DNA of 64,000 nt from Dactylonectria macrodidyma. Lineage: Eukaryota; Ascomycota; Sordariomycetes; Hypocreales; Nectriaceae. Below are positions 1 through 11,306 of this stretch, one piece after another. Under the pieces are notes generated by a model. The model saw only the letters and a list, made by a program, of their open reading frames with translations, ran no database searches and had not been told where the DNA came from. The translations under genes were made by a program, and so were the position numbers. The stretch is from NCBI GenBank assembly GCA_020744425.1, contig JAGMUV010000007.1:1364001-1428000 (forward strand). The letters run 5' to 3'. Every line of letters begins with the position of its first letter. Position 1 is the stretch's first letter.

Positions 1-938
1 TGACTCACCAGGAGGCTGTTCTTCTCAAAGCCTCAGTATTTCTAGGTAGCCAGCCCTGTGACGCACCTAATCGGTAGGCTGCGAGAGCCCGAGCCTCTAG
101 GTCTGTGGTAATCGATACGCCAACGCTCCTCTACAACATCATCTGTCAACAGCTGGTGAAGGCTGTCTGCACCTGGCAATGAATTTCTTCTCCCTAAGGA
201 AACAGGCGCGTGATTTGTTTGGAATGCCTAATTAAATACACGCCTTTCGATCCCCAAATTCTTGCTTCCTCCACTTCTCTCCTTCTCACCCAAGGTCCTT
301 CCTCCCAACTTGATGCACCCGCCTTGGCGTGCCTTCCCCAGATCTTGAGTATCTCCAAGGCACAAAGGCACAAAGGCACAAAGGCATCAACGTTTTCGTT
401 CTTCAGGGCTTCCTTACCTACCTAGGTAACCACCGTTCCTTCTCCTTGCATCCTCTTTCTTCCGCAAAGGACTCTTGCTCCTCTCCAAATCCTCAGACCC
501 TTGTCTCGTGGGAAACGGGTTGGACCTCAACCAATACCAACATCGGTGAAACCGCAGGTGAGTACTTATATTTCTTTTTTTTTTTTTCCGCCAGGCGATA
601 TAGATAGCTTGCCGCATCTGGATCTGAAGCGTTCTACGTGCGACAGTCTTCTCGTCGTGTGTGCTGGAAGATAGATTGTGACGAGAGTGTGTGGCTTGAC
701 TGGGCTGTGTCTGGAAACACACGGTTCATTCTTTGCCAACATTGTTTCTTACGTGACACTCTCAAACATCTCTGTCTCCGTCGTTACCAAAAGGGACCTA
801 AACATTTAGGGTCTTAGGCCTCCCGTTTTCTGTTCAAATTGGCTTCCCTTCTTCGCCCTTCACATTCATTCCTAAATAACCACTGACAGTTCATTTCGCA
901 GGTCCATTACTACATCTGATACCATCTAGCATTTCATC
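1..938 (+). promoter_or_regulatory. upstream region and probable 5' leader of the zinc-knuckle gene
   Basis: No coding region is recognised here. An 8-bp tandem repeat (GGCACAAA, about 3.5 copies) lies near 358-385. A likely intron in the 5' untranslated region runs from a GTGAGT donor at 558 to a CAG acceptor ending at 901, with a CTGAC branch-like site just before the acceptor. This would put the transcription start upstream of 558. The short open frames here are low in information and overlap in several frames, so they were not called. Confidence 0.45.
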
Positions 939-2709
939 ATGTCTGAATGGAACTCTGGACCGTCCGTCCCCGACTGGGGTGATGGTGGTGCTTCAACTTC
1001 CAACAACTATGGAGGCGATCCCGACGGTTTCACTGGAGCGGGTTCTAGAGCCAATGGCTTCGACGAGAATGGACATGGAGGGTACGTCATGGCCCAAAAC
1101 TCCCAATCCTTGCCCACGTACATGGATTGTGTTAATTAGTATCCTAGCACCGACTTTAGCCAGGGCAGTGGTGATGGCAACGGCGATGACAAGTGCTTCG
1201 GCTGCGGTGAATCTGGGTACGTTGTGGCCCATCACGTTTGCAATATGTCTATCTTGGCCCACTGACAAGTCTCAAGTCATCGCAGAGCCGAATGCCCCAA
1301 TGCTCAAGAAATGACCTGCCGTTACTGCAAGCAGCCAGGGCATATGGTTCGCGACTGCCCCGACAAACCTCCCATGACTTGCGAGAACTGTGGAGAAGAA
1401 GGTCCGTTTGTTTTGAAGGGGGGGTGAATTCGGACCGGGTGAGAATACTAACTCTAGCAGGACATATGCGAAAGAACTGCGAGAACGCTCGCAAGATTAA
1501 TCGCGACCATATTGCTACTGTCACTCCCGACGAAGCTTGGCAAAAGCTTAAGCAAGCGGTCGCAGAACGCGATGTTGATGACGCCAAGGAGGCCGTTCAG
1601 GAGTATGTCAAAGCTCTGGACGGCAGTGTGACTTACCCAGAGCTTCAAAATGCGCTGATAGACCAGGGCATTGGTCTTTGGCTAATCGCCACTACGAAGC
1701 CTCTGATCAACATCTTCACCAACATGGATTTGCAGGGTAACATGGGGAAAAAGTACACCGTTTCTTATCGATTCTCGGAGAAGCCTGATCGTCCTCGTGA
1801 AATCGAGGGTTGGCCCCAGGACCGTGCCGAGATTCTCTCTCGTCTGGATGATGCTGGAGAGGTTGTTGACAAGGGAGTCCCATTGTGCTTCAACTGCAAA
1901 GAGCTTGGCCATAGTTCCAAGTACTGCGAGCAGGAAAAGGTTGAGAGAACGGACGCTCCCAAGATTTCCTGCCACAACTGCGGTGGCGACGGCCACCGTG
2001 TCCGTGACTGTGAGTTATTGACCCAGTCCAACTCCTTCACGACAAAGCTAATGTGCTAGGCCCCGAGCCACGCGTCGACAAGTTTGCATGCAAGAACTGT
2101 GGGTGAGTCCAATAGCAGAATCGCATGTGACGTTAATCTGTGTTAACATAATTAGGCAATCGGGTCACAAGGCTTCCGAGTGCGAGGAGCCCCCGAACCC
2201 GGAGAACGTTGAGTGCCGCAAGTGCAACGAGAGTGCGTCCCCCTGTCCTTGTTCTCTTCTTCGCGACTAACTGGTGCGTAAAGTGGGCCATTTCTCAAAG
2301 GACTGCCCTCAGGGCGGCGGTCGAGCGTGCCGCAACTGCGGTCAAGAGGGACATATGTCCAAGGAGTGTGACCAGCCCCGAAACATGGACAACGTTACCT
2401 GCCGAAACTGCGAGAAAACGGGTCACTTCAGCAAGGAGTGCCCTGAGCCACGGGACTGTAAGTCGTCGTGACGTCGATTCCTCCAATGAAGGACAACCTA
2501 ACCATATCACAGGGAGCAAGGTGCAGTGCAGCAATTGCCAGGAATACGGGCATACCAAGGTCCGTTGCAAGGCGCCTCCCGCTGAGGCAGAGGGTTTCAA
2601 TGACGGCGGTTTCCCGGCTGCCTCGAATGAAGGCTTTCAGCCAAATGACGGATTTGACAACGCCCAGTATGATGGTGGTGCGGACCAGAACGCTGGAGAC
2701 GGTTGGTAA
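939..2709 (+). CDS. CCHC zinc-knuckle protein, ten knuckles, 8 exons
   Basis: Probable nucleic-acid-binding protein of the Gis2/Byr3/CNBP type, usually linked to single-stranded RNA or DNA binding and translation. Exons: 939-1081, 1148-1216, 1277-1401, 1461-2009, 2060-2102, 2156-2232, 2284-2457, 2513-2709, giving 458 aa. Splicing restores ten C-x2-C-x4-H-x4-C knuckles, for example CFGCGESGHRRAEC, CRYCKQPGHMVRDC and CSNCQEYGHTKVRC. Knuckles 1-3 are separated from 4-10 by a roughly 135-residue, probably helical segment (starting near KINRDHIATV) that is not a zinc knuckle. The N-terminus is Gly/Ser/Asp-rich and the C-terminus is Gly/Asp/Asn-rich, ending in DGW. Several introns cut inside knuckles; those ending at 1276 and 2283 use AAG acceptors. 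The fold and family are clear; the cellular role is inferred from the family. Confidence 0.88.
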
Positions 2710-3217
2710 GGGATTTTCCATTGCAAGCTATACTACCGCGGGACGGGTTGTCTTCTTTTCGGTGTGGGTTGGTTGCATTGGACCTGGCAAGATTTTGAAG
2801 TCGGAAAACATCCTACCACCAAGTGGTCAATGACTACAAGCACAGTCGGCTGCTTAGTGGGATGTTAGGGCAAAATCGATTGAGATGGTACCAAATGATA
2901 GCAGCTAGAAGACAATCAATGAAATTGACTCGGACTTCTTCCGATTGTGTTTTGGCTGCTAATGACTGCTGGATGCAAAGGCCCAGAGACAAGTGTAACA
3001 CGCTATTGGGCAGAACTTAGTTAACTAAGATCAATCTTGCCCATGCACTGCACCCCGCAAACCATCAACCGAGGCTCGGCGTAAGCTCATGAGGGCACGC
3101 TGGGATTTCGCCTGAGCTACGGGGGTGAACAATTAAAAAGGCCATTTGCCCAGGTATTATGCTCACAGGTACTTCTGAAACCGCATCTCCCCGCCGCCGC
3201 AATAGTACGAGGTCGTG
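2710..3217. other. intergenic, about 0.5 kb, no gene seen
   Basis: Holds the 3' untranslated region of the zinc-knuckle gene and the promoter of the downstream GST-like gene on the same strand. The short open frame at 2823-3020 shows no recognisable protein features. Confidence 0.5.
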
Positions 3218-4283
3218 ATGTCAAGCCCTCCTATCATTCTATACCACTACCCGTACTCGCCGTACGCCAGACGGGTAGTGTGGTACTTGACCCTTCGCGG
3301 AATCCCTTACAGCCAATGCGTGAGTCTTGGTGTCTAATTCACGGTATCTTAGACGTGGCTTACTGACATGCTGGTAGCTCCAACCGCCTATGATGCCGCG
3401 ACCGGATATCTCAAGGCTTGGTATATCTTATCGTCGCATTCCAGTCCTGTCGATCGGACGCGACGTCTACCTCGACACGCGGCTCCAGATACCCAAGCTT
3501 GAGGCGCTCTTCCCGGAGATTCCTCGTCTTGGAGCTGCCGAGCCCGATCAGCTCGCCGTTGAGCGCCTCTTGTCCCTCTTCACCAACGACACCGGCCTGT
3601 TCGGCAGGGCGGTGCAGCTCCTCCCCACGGACCTGCCCCTGCTGCAAGACCCTGCGTACTTCCGCGACCGGGGAGACTTTATCGGAGGCAAGCTCAGCGT
3701 CGATGGCATGAACGCCGCGCGACCCGAGGCCCTGGGCGAGATTGTTCGGGCATTCGACCTCCTCGAGACGACGCTGCTGGCCGATGGACGGGACTGGATC
3801 CTCAAGACGGCGCGCCCGAGCCTCGCGGACATCGAGGCTGTGTGGCCTTTCCACTGGCTTCTGGAGCTCCCCGGCGCGCTACCCAACGACCGCTTCTCGC
3901 CCGCGCTGTACCCACGCGTATTTGCCTGGATCCAACGGTTCCGAGGCGCCTTGTCGTCGGCCAAGAAGCAGTTGGGCAAGCCAGCGACGCTAAACGGCGA
4001 CGAGGCCGCCCGGGTGATCCTGGAGGCGCCCTTCAACGAGAAACACGCGGTCCTCGATGGCGAAGACCCCGTGGTCGTTGCGCAGAAGCTTCGAGCAGGT
4101 GATCATATTCGGGTCTGGCCTATCGATACAGGGTCGTCTGGGGTCGATGTGGGCAGGTTGGTCGGGATCGATACGCAGGAGGTGGTGTACGAGACTGGCA
4201 AAGAAGCTGATACGGTGAGGGTTCATGCACCGAGGCACGGGTTTAGGGTCAAGAAGCTGGTTGATGGTGGCGCAAAGTTGTAA
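3218..4283 (+). CDS. GST-fold protein (glutathione S-transferase N-terminal domain)
   Basis: Two exons, 3218-3319 and 3378-4283, separated by a 58-nt intron (GTGAGT...GGTAG), give 335 aa. The start is chosen because the first 34 residues (ILYHYPYSPYARRVVWYL) form the beta-alpha opening of a thioredoxin-like GST domain, with the Ser-Pro-Tyr region where GSTs hold their catalytic residue. Continuation in exon 2 (RRIPVLSIGRDVYLDT) is the conserved cis-Pro segment. A GST-type helical region follows to about residue 220, then a C-terminal tail of about 95 residues with beta-like character (DHIRVWPIDTG, VGRLVGIDTQEVVYETG) that ordinary GSTs lack. Similar two-part proteins are common in Sordariomycetes and are usually annotated only as GST-like. 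Substrate unknown; probably cytosolic. Confidence 0.85.
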
Positions 4284-5645
4284 TACACATTCGTCGCCTT
4301 GAGAAGAGATTTAGCACTTAGAATCAACTCCGTACATTGATGACAAAATTCCCATGGCCTCAAATTGGTTGATCGAGTTAGCCCACAACTCCACAAAGCA
4401 TACACCAGATTTATTTGAAGCAGTCTTTCTTCACTACCAGGCAAGCCTACTTCAGATGACATATGTGATCGCGAGACTGGCACCTCCAGCTGCGCGTTGT
4501 TGCCGTTCTTGCACTACATGGTGTCTAGGGTAGCTGCCACACATCGTGATGGCGTAAGCAAGGTCATTGACATCATTGCACGGAAATTAGAAACAACAAG
4601 GTATGTTCCAAGGCCACGGCTGCGGTCTATGCCAAGCACCCTGCGGAGGCACTCGTGCGAAAGAGAACTATCACAGGTCTGTGCTGGTAAGTCTTAGAAC
4701 TGGCTATTATTTCCATTTGCAGCCTCGATGCAGCTTGTGCCTCAATTGCCCCTCAAGTCCCTTGCGGGTGCGACATGGAGTAGATCTGCAGCCACTAATT
4801 AGCACCGAACTCTACAAGTCTAGTGCGAGGAGCAGCCAGCCATCTTTATCCATTTTGCCTGTGGCCATCACACAGTGACGGGTTACGCAGCCAGCTTCGC
4901 GTGGAGCAGCGTGTTCCTAAGGATGAACCCGGGGAATTACCAATTGCTTGGGGACCCAAGTGACTAACCAAAAGCGCCACATATCGACTCGAAATACTGA
5001 GTATACTGGGACGTGAATAAGCAGCCAAGCAGTTTCATCAACGAAGTCGACATTGGATGCACAGGCGAGGTTGGAATTGACACTCGCAAGGGGATTAGAG
5101 GGGTAGGGCTGAGGCTTATTTTTTTACTACTAATTACGCTCTGGGTTGCCCCTTAATGGGTCTAAAATCCAATTAATTCTGGTTTTAGGTAGACTCCCTT
5201 TGTCGCATCAAAAGCATCACGGCGGACTGTCACCGTGATGACCTGGAGAAGACAAAAGGACATGCGTCATAATTCGACATTGGCGGGTCTGGTGGTGGGG
5301 CATGCAAATGGTTGGCATTGGTTGCCACGAGCTTTGGTGAGTCTGAATCTCTTGAGGCTCGAATGGCTCTGGGCGAAATCGCGGTACCCCTGGAGGTCGC
5401 GTTGCGCTAAACTGGGAAGCAGCATACCGCGAGACACTGGCGCATGTGAGGCGCATCGTATCGTCCTGGATAGCTAGATAGGGAGAGCAGACAGGACATG
5501 CGAGTTTGAGGAGGAGGGGAAGGGGAACAGACGACACCCAGTTGGATGATAAAGCTGCCCAAGCTGGGGCGACATTCCTCACACCTCAGACGGTTGATGA
5601 GTGTGGAGGAGGCTTTGTCTCATGTGTTGCAGTGCGTTTGCGAGC

Positions 5646-5653
5646 TGACGTCA
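5646..5653. promoter_or_regulatory. perfect CRE palindrome TGACGTCA
   Basis: An exact 8-bp cAMP response element, the consensus site of ATF/CREB bZIP factors, about 2.6 kb upstream of the start codon of the Atf1-type factor itself. Half-sites occur closer to the gene. Autoregulation is an inference; a single 8-mer could occur by chance. Confidence 0.35.
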
Positions 5654-7024
5654 TGGTCCAGTCATATTGCGCTTGGTTGCTTGGTATGATAAGTACCGAC
5701 ACAGTGCCTGCGGACGCGTGCGCGCAAGCCGTAAGGCAACACTGTGCTCGATTTCGGCAGCTTTCGTTCTAATAGTCCATCACGTTCCCCTCCTTTGGCT
5801 CAGAGTTTGAAAGGACCGGCCCACAAAGCACTTGAATCCGTAACCTCGTTCGGAGGCGACGGAGACGACATTCCGGCTTTGGATGTGAAGGGTTGAGATG
5901 AGGATGGAGAGGTGTTGAGCTCATCCACACGATGGAGGAGTTACTGCAGTCAAAGACGGACGCACACACACGCTTGCACACGCGATCTCGTCCGTGAGGA
6001 CCGTGACTAGCCCGGGAAATGGCCACATTCGGCGACGCTGATGGGGATCCGATAAGGTCATGGGCCGGGCTAGCGTGTCGACCTGCACTGTCCTCACTTC
6101 CATGATTTGTAAGATGACCTGGAGCTGGGGCAAAACCACACAGTGAAAGTTGAAGGAGACGATGTTCAGAACGGGTAGCTGCTCCGGGTTTGCCACTAGT
6201 TAGCAAAGGGGTAATTAAGACCTGGTTAATTGTGCGAGAGGATCTGAAAAAAACAGAAATCCATCTCATTTTATGGAAAGACCGACCACTGCCCGCTGAC
6301 GTGGTGAAAAAGGACAGTCGGTGAGGCTAGGGAGGGACCGATTGTGGATGTGCCTTGTATGTTGGCTGCGCTGCTGGGGTCGTAGAAGCGGCTATCAAAG
6401 TGCGTGCTTCGGACTACCGCAATAGGGGCCAGGGCAGAAGTCGTGTCGTAGGCCGACCGACCAGTTAGACAGATGTCAAATTAGGAGAACCAGAGTCGTA
6501 ATGTTGAGCTGTAACTCTATCCAAAAGAGTGTGGATGGGTGGTGCCTCAGTTATCGATTGGATGCCCCAACATTCCAAGTGTACGTAGTACTCCGTGTGC
6601 GCAGTTGGGTTGCATCGGGATTCCTTATGCGGTTCCCCTCTGGCCTCCTGTAAGAATCACAGTTCAAAACGGTCAGAAAATGAGGCGAGGGGAGACTGAG
6701 GCCGTGAAGGAGGGGGGCGGGGACCGTGAAAAAGACTGTGAAGCAGACTGTGAAGGCGGATTGAATGGGAAAACGAGAATGGGCAGACAGGTGTGCGAAA
6801 GAAACCAACCACTGGCCAGGCAGGTCGCGCCTCACGGCCCTGCGTCATCACGACGTGGGCGGCCCATTGGCTCAGGGGGGAATGACGGCCATGGACCGGC
6901 TTTTGGCCCCACCTTGTTGCGTCTCCCATGCCTCCTGGCTCTTGCAACTGCATGCATTTTTGCGTCCCCACGCGAATGAGGTGTGGAGATTGGAAAAATC
7001 CCTGTGATTCGTACCCGCACAGTG

Positions 7025-7034
7025 TATAAAAAAA
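7025..7034 (+). promoter_or_regulatory. TATA-like box upstream of atfA
   Basis: TATAAAAAAA is followed by a CT-rich stretch (about 7045-7100) of the kind often found at fungal transcription starts, and by a GTAAGT at 7105. If used, it would give a leader of about 1.1 kb before the start codon at 8223. Confidence 0.3.
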
Positions 7035-7490
7035 CAAAACAAGTGACTGCTCTCTGTTTCCTCTTCTACTCCTTCGCTCTCATCTCCCGTCACCCAGCGC
7101 AAGCGTAAGTGCACGCTTCAAACTTGTCAACATTTGCGCGTGTGGGTGGGCAAAAGTGTGTGACGCCACCGGGGGAACAATGGCTGGTCCCCCCCGGCCG
7201 GTAATGATGGGGCAAACCGCGACGCTGAACAGAGGATTCTCCACTGCAACTTTAGGCTTGCCAGTGCTCGCACGCACTGTCTTTCGGCTCCGAGACCAGC
7301 ACCCATCACTGTTGCAGCGTGACGGCAGCGGCATCAGAGCATCTCGAAGCCAACAATGGGCATAAAGCACTCGACAGGTGAGACATCAGCGCCAAAAAAA
7401 AACATTGGAGAACCGTGCTATGTCATGACTTGATTTCTCGTCCGAGGTTCGCGGGCCGATGCAAAGCAACAGTACAACCAGAAGAACAGC

Positions 7491-7513
7491 GCACGCACGC
7501 ACGCACGCACGCG
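7491..7513. repeat. CGCA tetranucleotide microsatellite
   Basis: About five to six uninterrupted copies of GCAC/CGCA within the atfA upstream region. Confidence 0.85.
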
Positions 7514-8222
7514 GGGCGGGTCGGCCTAGGCACTTTGTACAGTAGTTGAGCAATTCCTGGCAAGTGATCGTCCTCCTTCGCGACGGGACAAGCCAGTTGG
7601 GTTGGGGGAAATCGGACGATGCCATCAACAGCGCCCACAGCACAGTGCGAGCCTGACCCCCCCCTCGAATACCATTTTGTCAGCGAACGCACCCTGGTCC
7701 TTCCCTGTCTCTGCCGGGTGGCCACACAAGACCTTCCGAGTAGCCCAGCGCCCGCCTTCTTTTTTTGCGCCTTCTTTTTCGTTGCTTCACAACGTCATCT
7801 CTGACGTCTTTTCCAACCTGATCCTTTCACAATCCTCGCCCATCGACGCAGTCCCGCAACACCGCCCGTCGTTTTGCTCTTCGACGCCTCGACGCAATCA
7901 TCGACTCCCACGCCAGACGCCAGCCGCACTACTCACTCCACTGGTTTGGTCGTGTCTCTACTATTTTTTTTCTTGGCCTGTCGCAGCAGCAGCAGCAACA
8001 GAGCGCGCCGCTTTCCTTTTGCCCCAGGAACAACTGCACTGCATCGCTGTGCCGTCCTGCACTCGCCCCGTACATAGTAGTAGCGGCTCGTTTCTGCTAT
8101 CGTCGCCTCTGACCTCATTTTGACTTTTTGTCTTCCTCCATCCTCGTTTCGTCACTCCCACACCCCCCACCCCATCAACTTCCACAACCTTGCCGCCCCA
8201 GCTATAATACATCATCGTCATC

Positions 8223-10102
8223 ATGGGGACTTCAACAGTCGACGCCTCCGCCAGAGGTGAGTCGAAGTCCCCAAAGCAGTCGAAGAAATCTCCCCCTCGA
8301 CCAGGTGAGTCCCAACCCCCTCCATCTTTTCACTCGTCTTGCCCTCTCCGCCATGACGCATCATCGTCATCGCTCTCCGTCATCGCTATTCCTATGCACC
8401 CTCCGTTGCTCTCTCCTCCCCGTCTCCGTCTCCGTCCCGAACTCCACCACCGATGTATGCCTCCGTACACATCACCTGTCGCCCGTCAATGCCTTCGTCG
8501 GTGTCCTAACATGCTAACCTCTGTCCTCACGTAGACGCCCCGACCGATGCAAAAGCCGATCCGTCCGTGAAACCAGAGGTCGCGTCCAATGCCGAAGCCG
8601 CCAAACCACTTGCACCTCCTCCACGACCCGGTCAACAACAAGGCACCGACACTCCTGACTACTTCGCGGCCACGGTCGGCGGATCTCTCAGCCTGGAGCC
8701 CAATCCATTTGAGCAGTCCTTCGGGGGTGCGCCAGAAACACCGGGAGGCACCAAGTTGCCGTCAGTCGCCGCCTTGACATCACCCTCGTCCCTACTCCCC
8801 GGGCCCAACGCGACACCATTCAACTGGGGCGGAGGTTCGTTGCGGACTGGCCCTCTGAGCCCAGCCATGCTCTCTGGCCCTGCTAATGATTACTTTGGTG
8901 ACACCCATCTGCGCGGCGGCTTCCCTACACCCAACGAGTCCTCGTTGAGGTCGGGCTTGACTCCGGGCGGGAGCGGGTCTATGTTTCCTGCGCCGAGTCC
9001 GAACTCTCAAGCTCTTTTTGCCCAACTTGCCAGCGGAGGCGCGACGCCGAGCACGATTGATTTCCATCGCACTGCAATCAGCGCTGCTGCCAAGAGAGAA
9101 CAAGCAAACGGTGTTCAGCGAGCCGCTGGACAACCCCCACAGCCCCCGGCACAGCAACCACCGTCCATCACGTCCCAGCCTCAAGAGATAACCAACGGCA
9201 ACGCCGTAATAAAGCCCGAGGTTAAACCAGCTTCCGGCCCCTTCGACCCTCACGACAACGACGCCGCCAACGGTCTGTTTATGCTTGCCCAGGGCAGGAA
9301 CGGAGCTCAATCAACAAATCAGTTCGCGGTTACTTCAGGCCCAGCTAGCCACGCGCACCCAGCACCAGTCGTGCCCCATAATATGAACACCTCGCCACAG
9401 ATGTCGAGCGTTAATGGTGGCTCGATTGCGTCCGCTCGCGGCGTGAGTGAAGCCAGTGGCGTCTCGGATGATAGCGACCAGGCTCGGCCTAATACGCGAG
9501 GTAAGGGCAAGAAGAACCAGCCCGCGACCAATGGTCGGAGAAAGGCCGACGAGGCTCCTGCCAAGGTACCGCCAACCAAGAAAGCCAAGGCCAATAGCGG
9601 AATCCCCGTTATGCCGGACGATATGGACATGTCAGACGACGAGTCGAACATGAAGTATGATGAAAACGGCACCAAAACCAAGATGACAGATGAGGAGAAG
9701 CGTAAGAACTTCCTCGAGCGTAACCGGTATGTGCCACTTTGAAAACCCATATTCCTGTGTTAAAACTTGCCACTAACACACATTAGTGTGGCTGCGCTCA
9801 AATGCCGTCAAAGAAAGAAGCAGTGGCTTGCCAATCTGCAGACCAAGGTGGAGATGTTTAGCACCGAGAACGATGCCTTGACCGCGCAGATCACGCAGTT
9901 GAGAGAGGAGGTGGTCAACTTGAAGACTCTCCTTCTCGCACATAAGGATTGTCCAGTTACGCAGCAGCAAGGTCTCCACAATGCCTTCATGTCTCAGGTT
10001 GTCGAGCCCTTCAACCCACAGATGAACCCTTATGGCATGGGTGCACCAATGCCCAACCAGCCAGTCATGGCTGGCCAGGGTGTCCAACGACGTTTCTCAT
10101 AG
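8223..10102 (+). CDS. atfA: bZIP transcription factor, Atf1/AtfA type
   Basis: Stress-response bZIP factor, orthologous to S. pombe Atf1 and Aspergillus AtfA, which act in the nucleus downstream of the Hog1/Sty1 MAP kinase. Exons 8223-8304, 8535-9726 and 9787-10102 give 529 aa. The second intron falls inside the basic region; splicing restores NFLERNRVAALKCRQRKKQW, the CRE-binding basic motif, followed by a leucine zipper (to about residue 475). The N-terminal third has the fungal Aft1 modules: TPDYFAATVGGSLSLEPNPF (osmotic-stress region), SVAALTSPSSLLPGP and FNWGGGSLRTGPLSP, and the NDYFGDTHLRGGFPTP region. SP/TP sites, candidate MAP-kinase targets, are frequent. The middle is low-complexity, with a basic Lys-rich stretch before the bZIP. 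A second in-phase donor at 8257 could shorten exon 1 by 48 nt. Confidence 0.95.
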
Positions 10103-11306
10103 AGCGAGCTGCGATCCGCCTGTGAGCATGATGAACCGGTGTCCTTGGACGGCAAAATGACGACCGAGGCTGACCCTTTCTTTCCGCAATGAGGGAATGA
10201 TCACCTCTCTGAATAGAGGGTATTACGCAAGGACGCAAACCACACATACATAGGGTAACAGCAGGCTTGGAACGTCTGGGAGCCTGCCAAATCTGTTTTA
10301 TTTCTAATCACCTCATTTCGGCCTGTACAACAATTCACGACGAGTGGGACGCCCGGACGGGGATTGGTGTCCGGGGTTCGCGGTTCGCAGATGAGTTCTT
10401 CGGGACTCATCTGCAAGATTCTTAGGGGGGCTGTGACTCTCGAAAGGTGTGAAGTCTTTCGTGAGAGGGGTGAGCCCAATATTTCGCTTGTACGTAAGTT
10501 TTTGGCAAGGCACACGGGACGTACATCAAAAAGGTGTTCGGCCAGGCGGGGTTTACCCTGGCTGGAGGCGTTACGGGACTTGGACCAAGGGGATGATGTC
10601 TTTGATGGTGTTGGGAATTGGGTTTGCAGGTAGCCGTAGGTAACAAGAGCTACATGGTCGAATGATATAGTTGCGCAATCGAATATGAGGAGAACGAAGG
10701 CATATATATGAGCTGAATTGAGAGGTGCATGCGCTTATTTCTCGAGCTTGGGCTGATCTGGGTGTTGTCAAATGGAGTTACGTATTTTGGCAATGCCTAT
10801 GTGCACCAATATCTAGAATCTAGATATAGAGAGCGGATGAGGCTGCTGACGATGCCTGGGACTGGTGGATAGGTGGATGGTTGATGTCAACCAGTCATCT
10901 ACCGAGTTTAGTGGCCCAACTCAGTGGGGCAGTCAAGCTGGTGGGCGAGTAATCATCAATGGGTGGTTACAGAAGTGGGGCGCGGATTCTACCTAAAGGG
11001 GATTAGCGCGTGATATAGTAAATCATCCCTCATGTAAACAAGGTGATGCGCCTCAACCATCACAATCTCGTCGCGACTCGCAAACTACCAAGTCCCGGAG
11101 CACGGCCGAAACATCGCAAATTGAACCAGGAATCCGATTGCGTGGCTTTGACGGCATTCAGAACGTATAGCCACCCGTATATCACGAAGCGACGCGACTT
11201 TGCTATCAGCGCGACCATCCCGCCACGGCCTGATATCGAATTGCTGGAGCCCCCCCAGGCCACCACTCGCAACCACGAATTCCATGCCGTCCCGAATGCG
11301 CCACTC
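10103..11306. other. 1.2-kb intergenic, atfA 3' region and DSN1 upstream region
   Basis: No gene is recognised. An open frame runs in from 11043 into the Dsn1 gene, but the segment before 11307 lacks the composition of the protein downstream and is treated as leader. The interval contains direct AT-rich stretches (about 10660-10830) and nothing else I can name. Confidence 0.45.

Larger units (their letters stand above)
4284..8222. other. 3.9-kb non-coding interval; atfA promoter and long leader
   Basis: No gene is recognised. Open frames are short, overlap in several frames and lack conserved motifs. The atfA side contains CRE-type sites (5646-5653; TGACGTG near 6298; TGACGTC near 7803), a TATA-like box at 7025-7034, a GTAAGT that could be the donor of a leader intron (7105), a CGCA microsatellite (about 7491-7513) and a long pyrimidine-rich stretch (about 7640-8220) typical of fungal 5' leaders. 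Long upstream regions are common for stress and developmental regulators. Confidence 0.5.

Noticed and set aside
8128..8517. 129-codon frame overlapping the start of atfA
   Set aside because: It lies in the pyrimidine-rich leader and first intron of atfA, in another frame, and is Ser/Pro/His-rich from CT-rich DNA.
11043..11306. Longer N-terminus for Dsn1 from the ATG at 11043
   Set aside because: The added 88 residues have leader-like composition, while better starts lie at 11307 and 11352 immediately before the conserved-type N-terminus.
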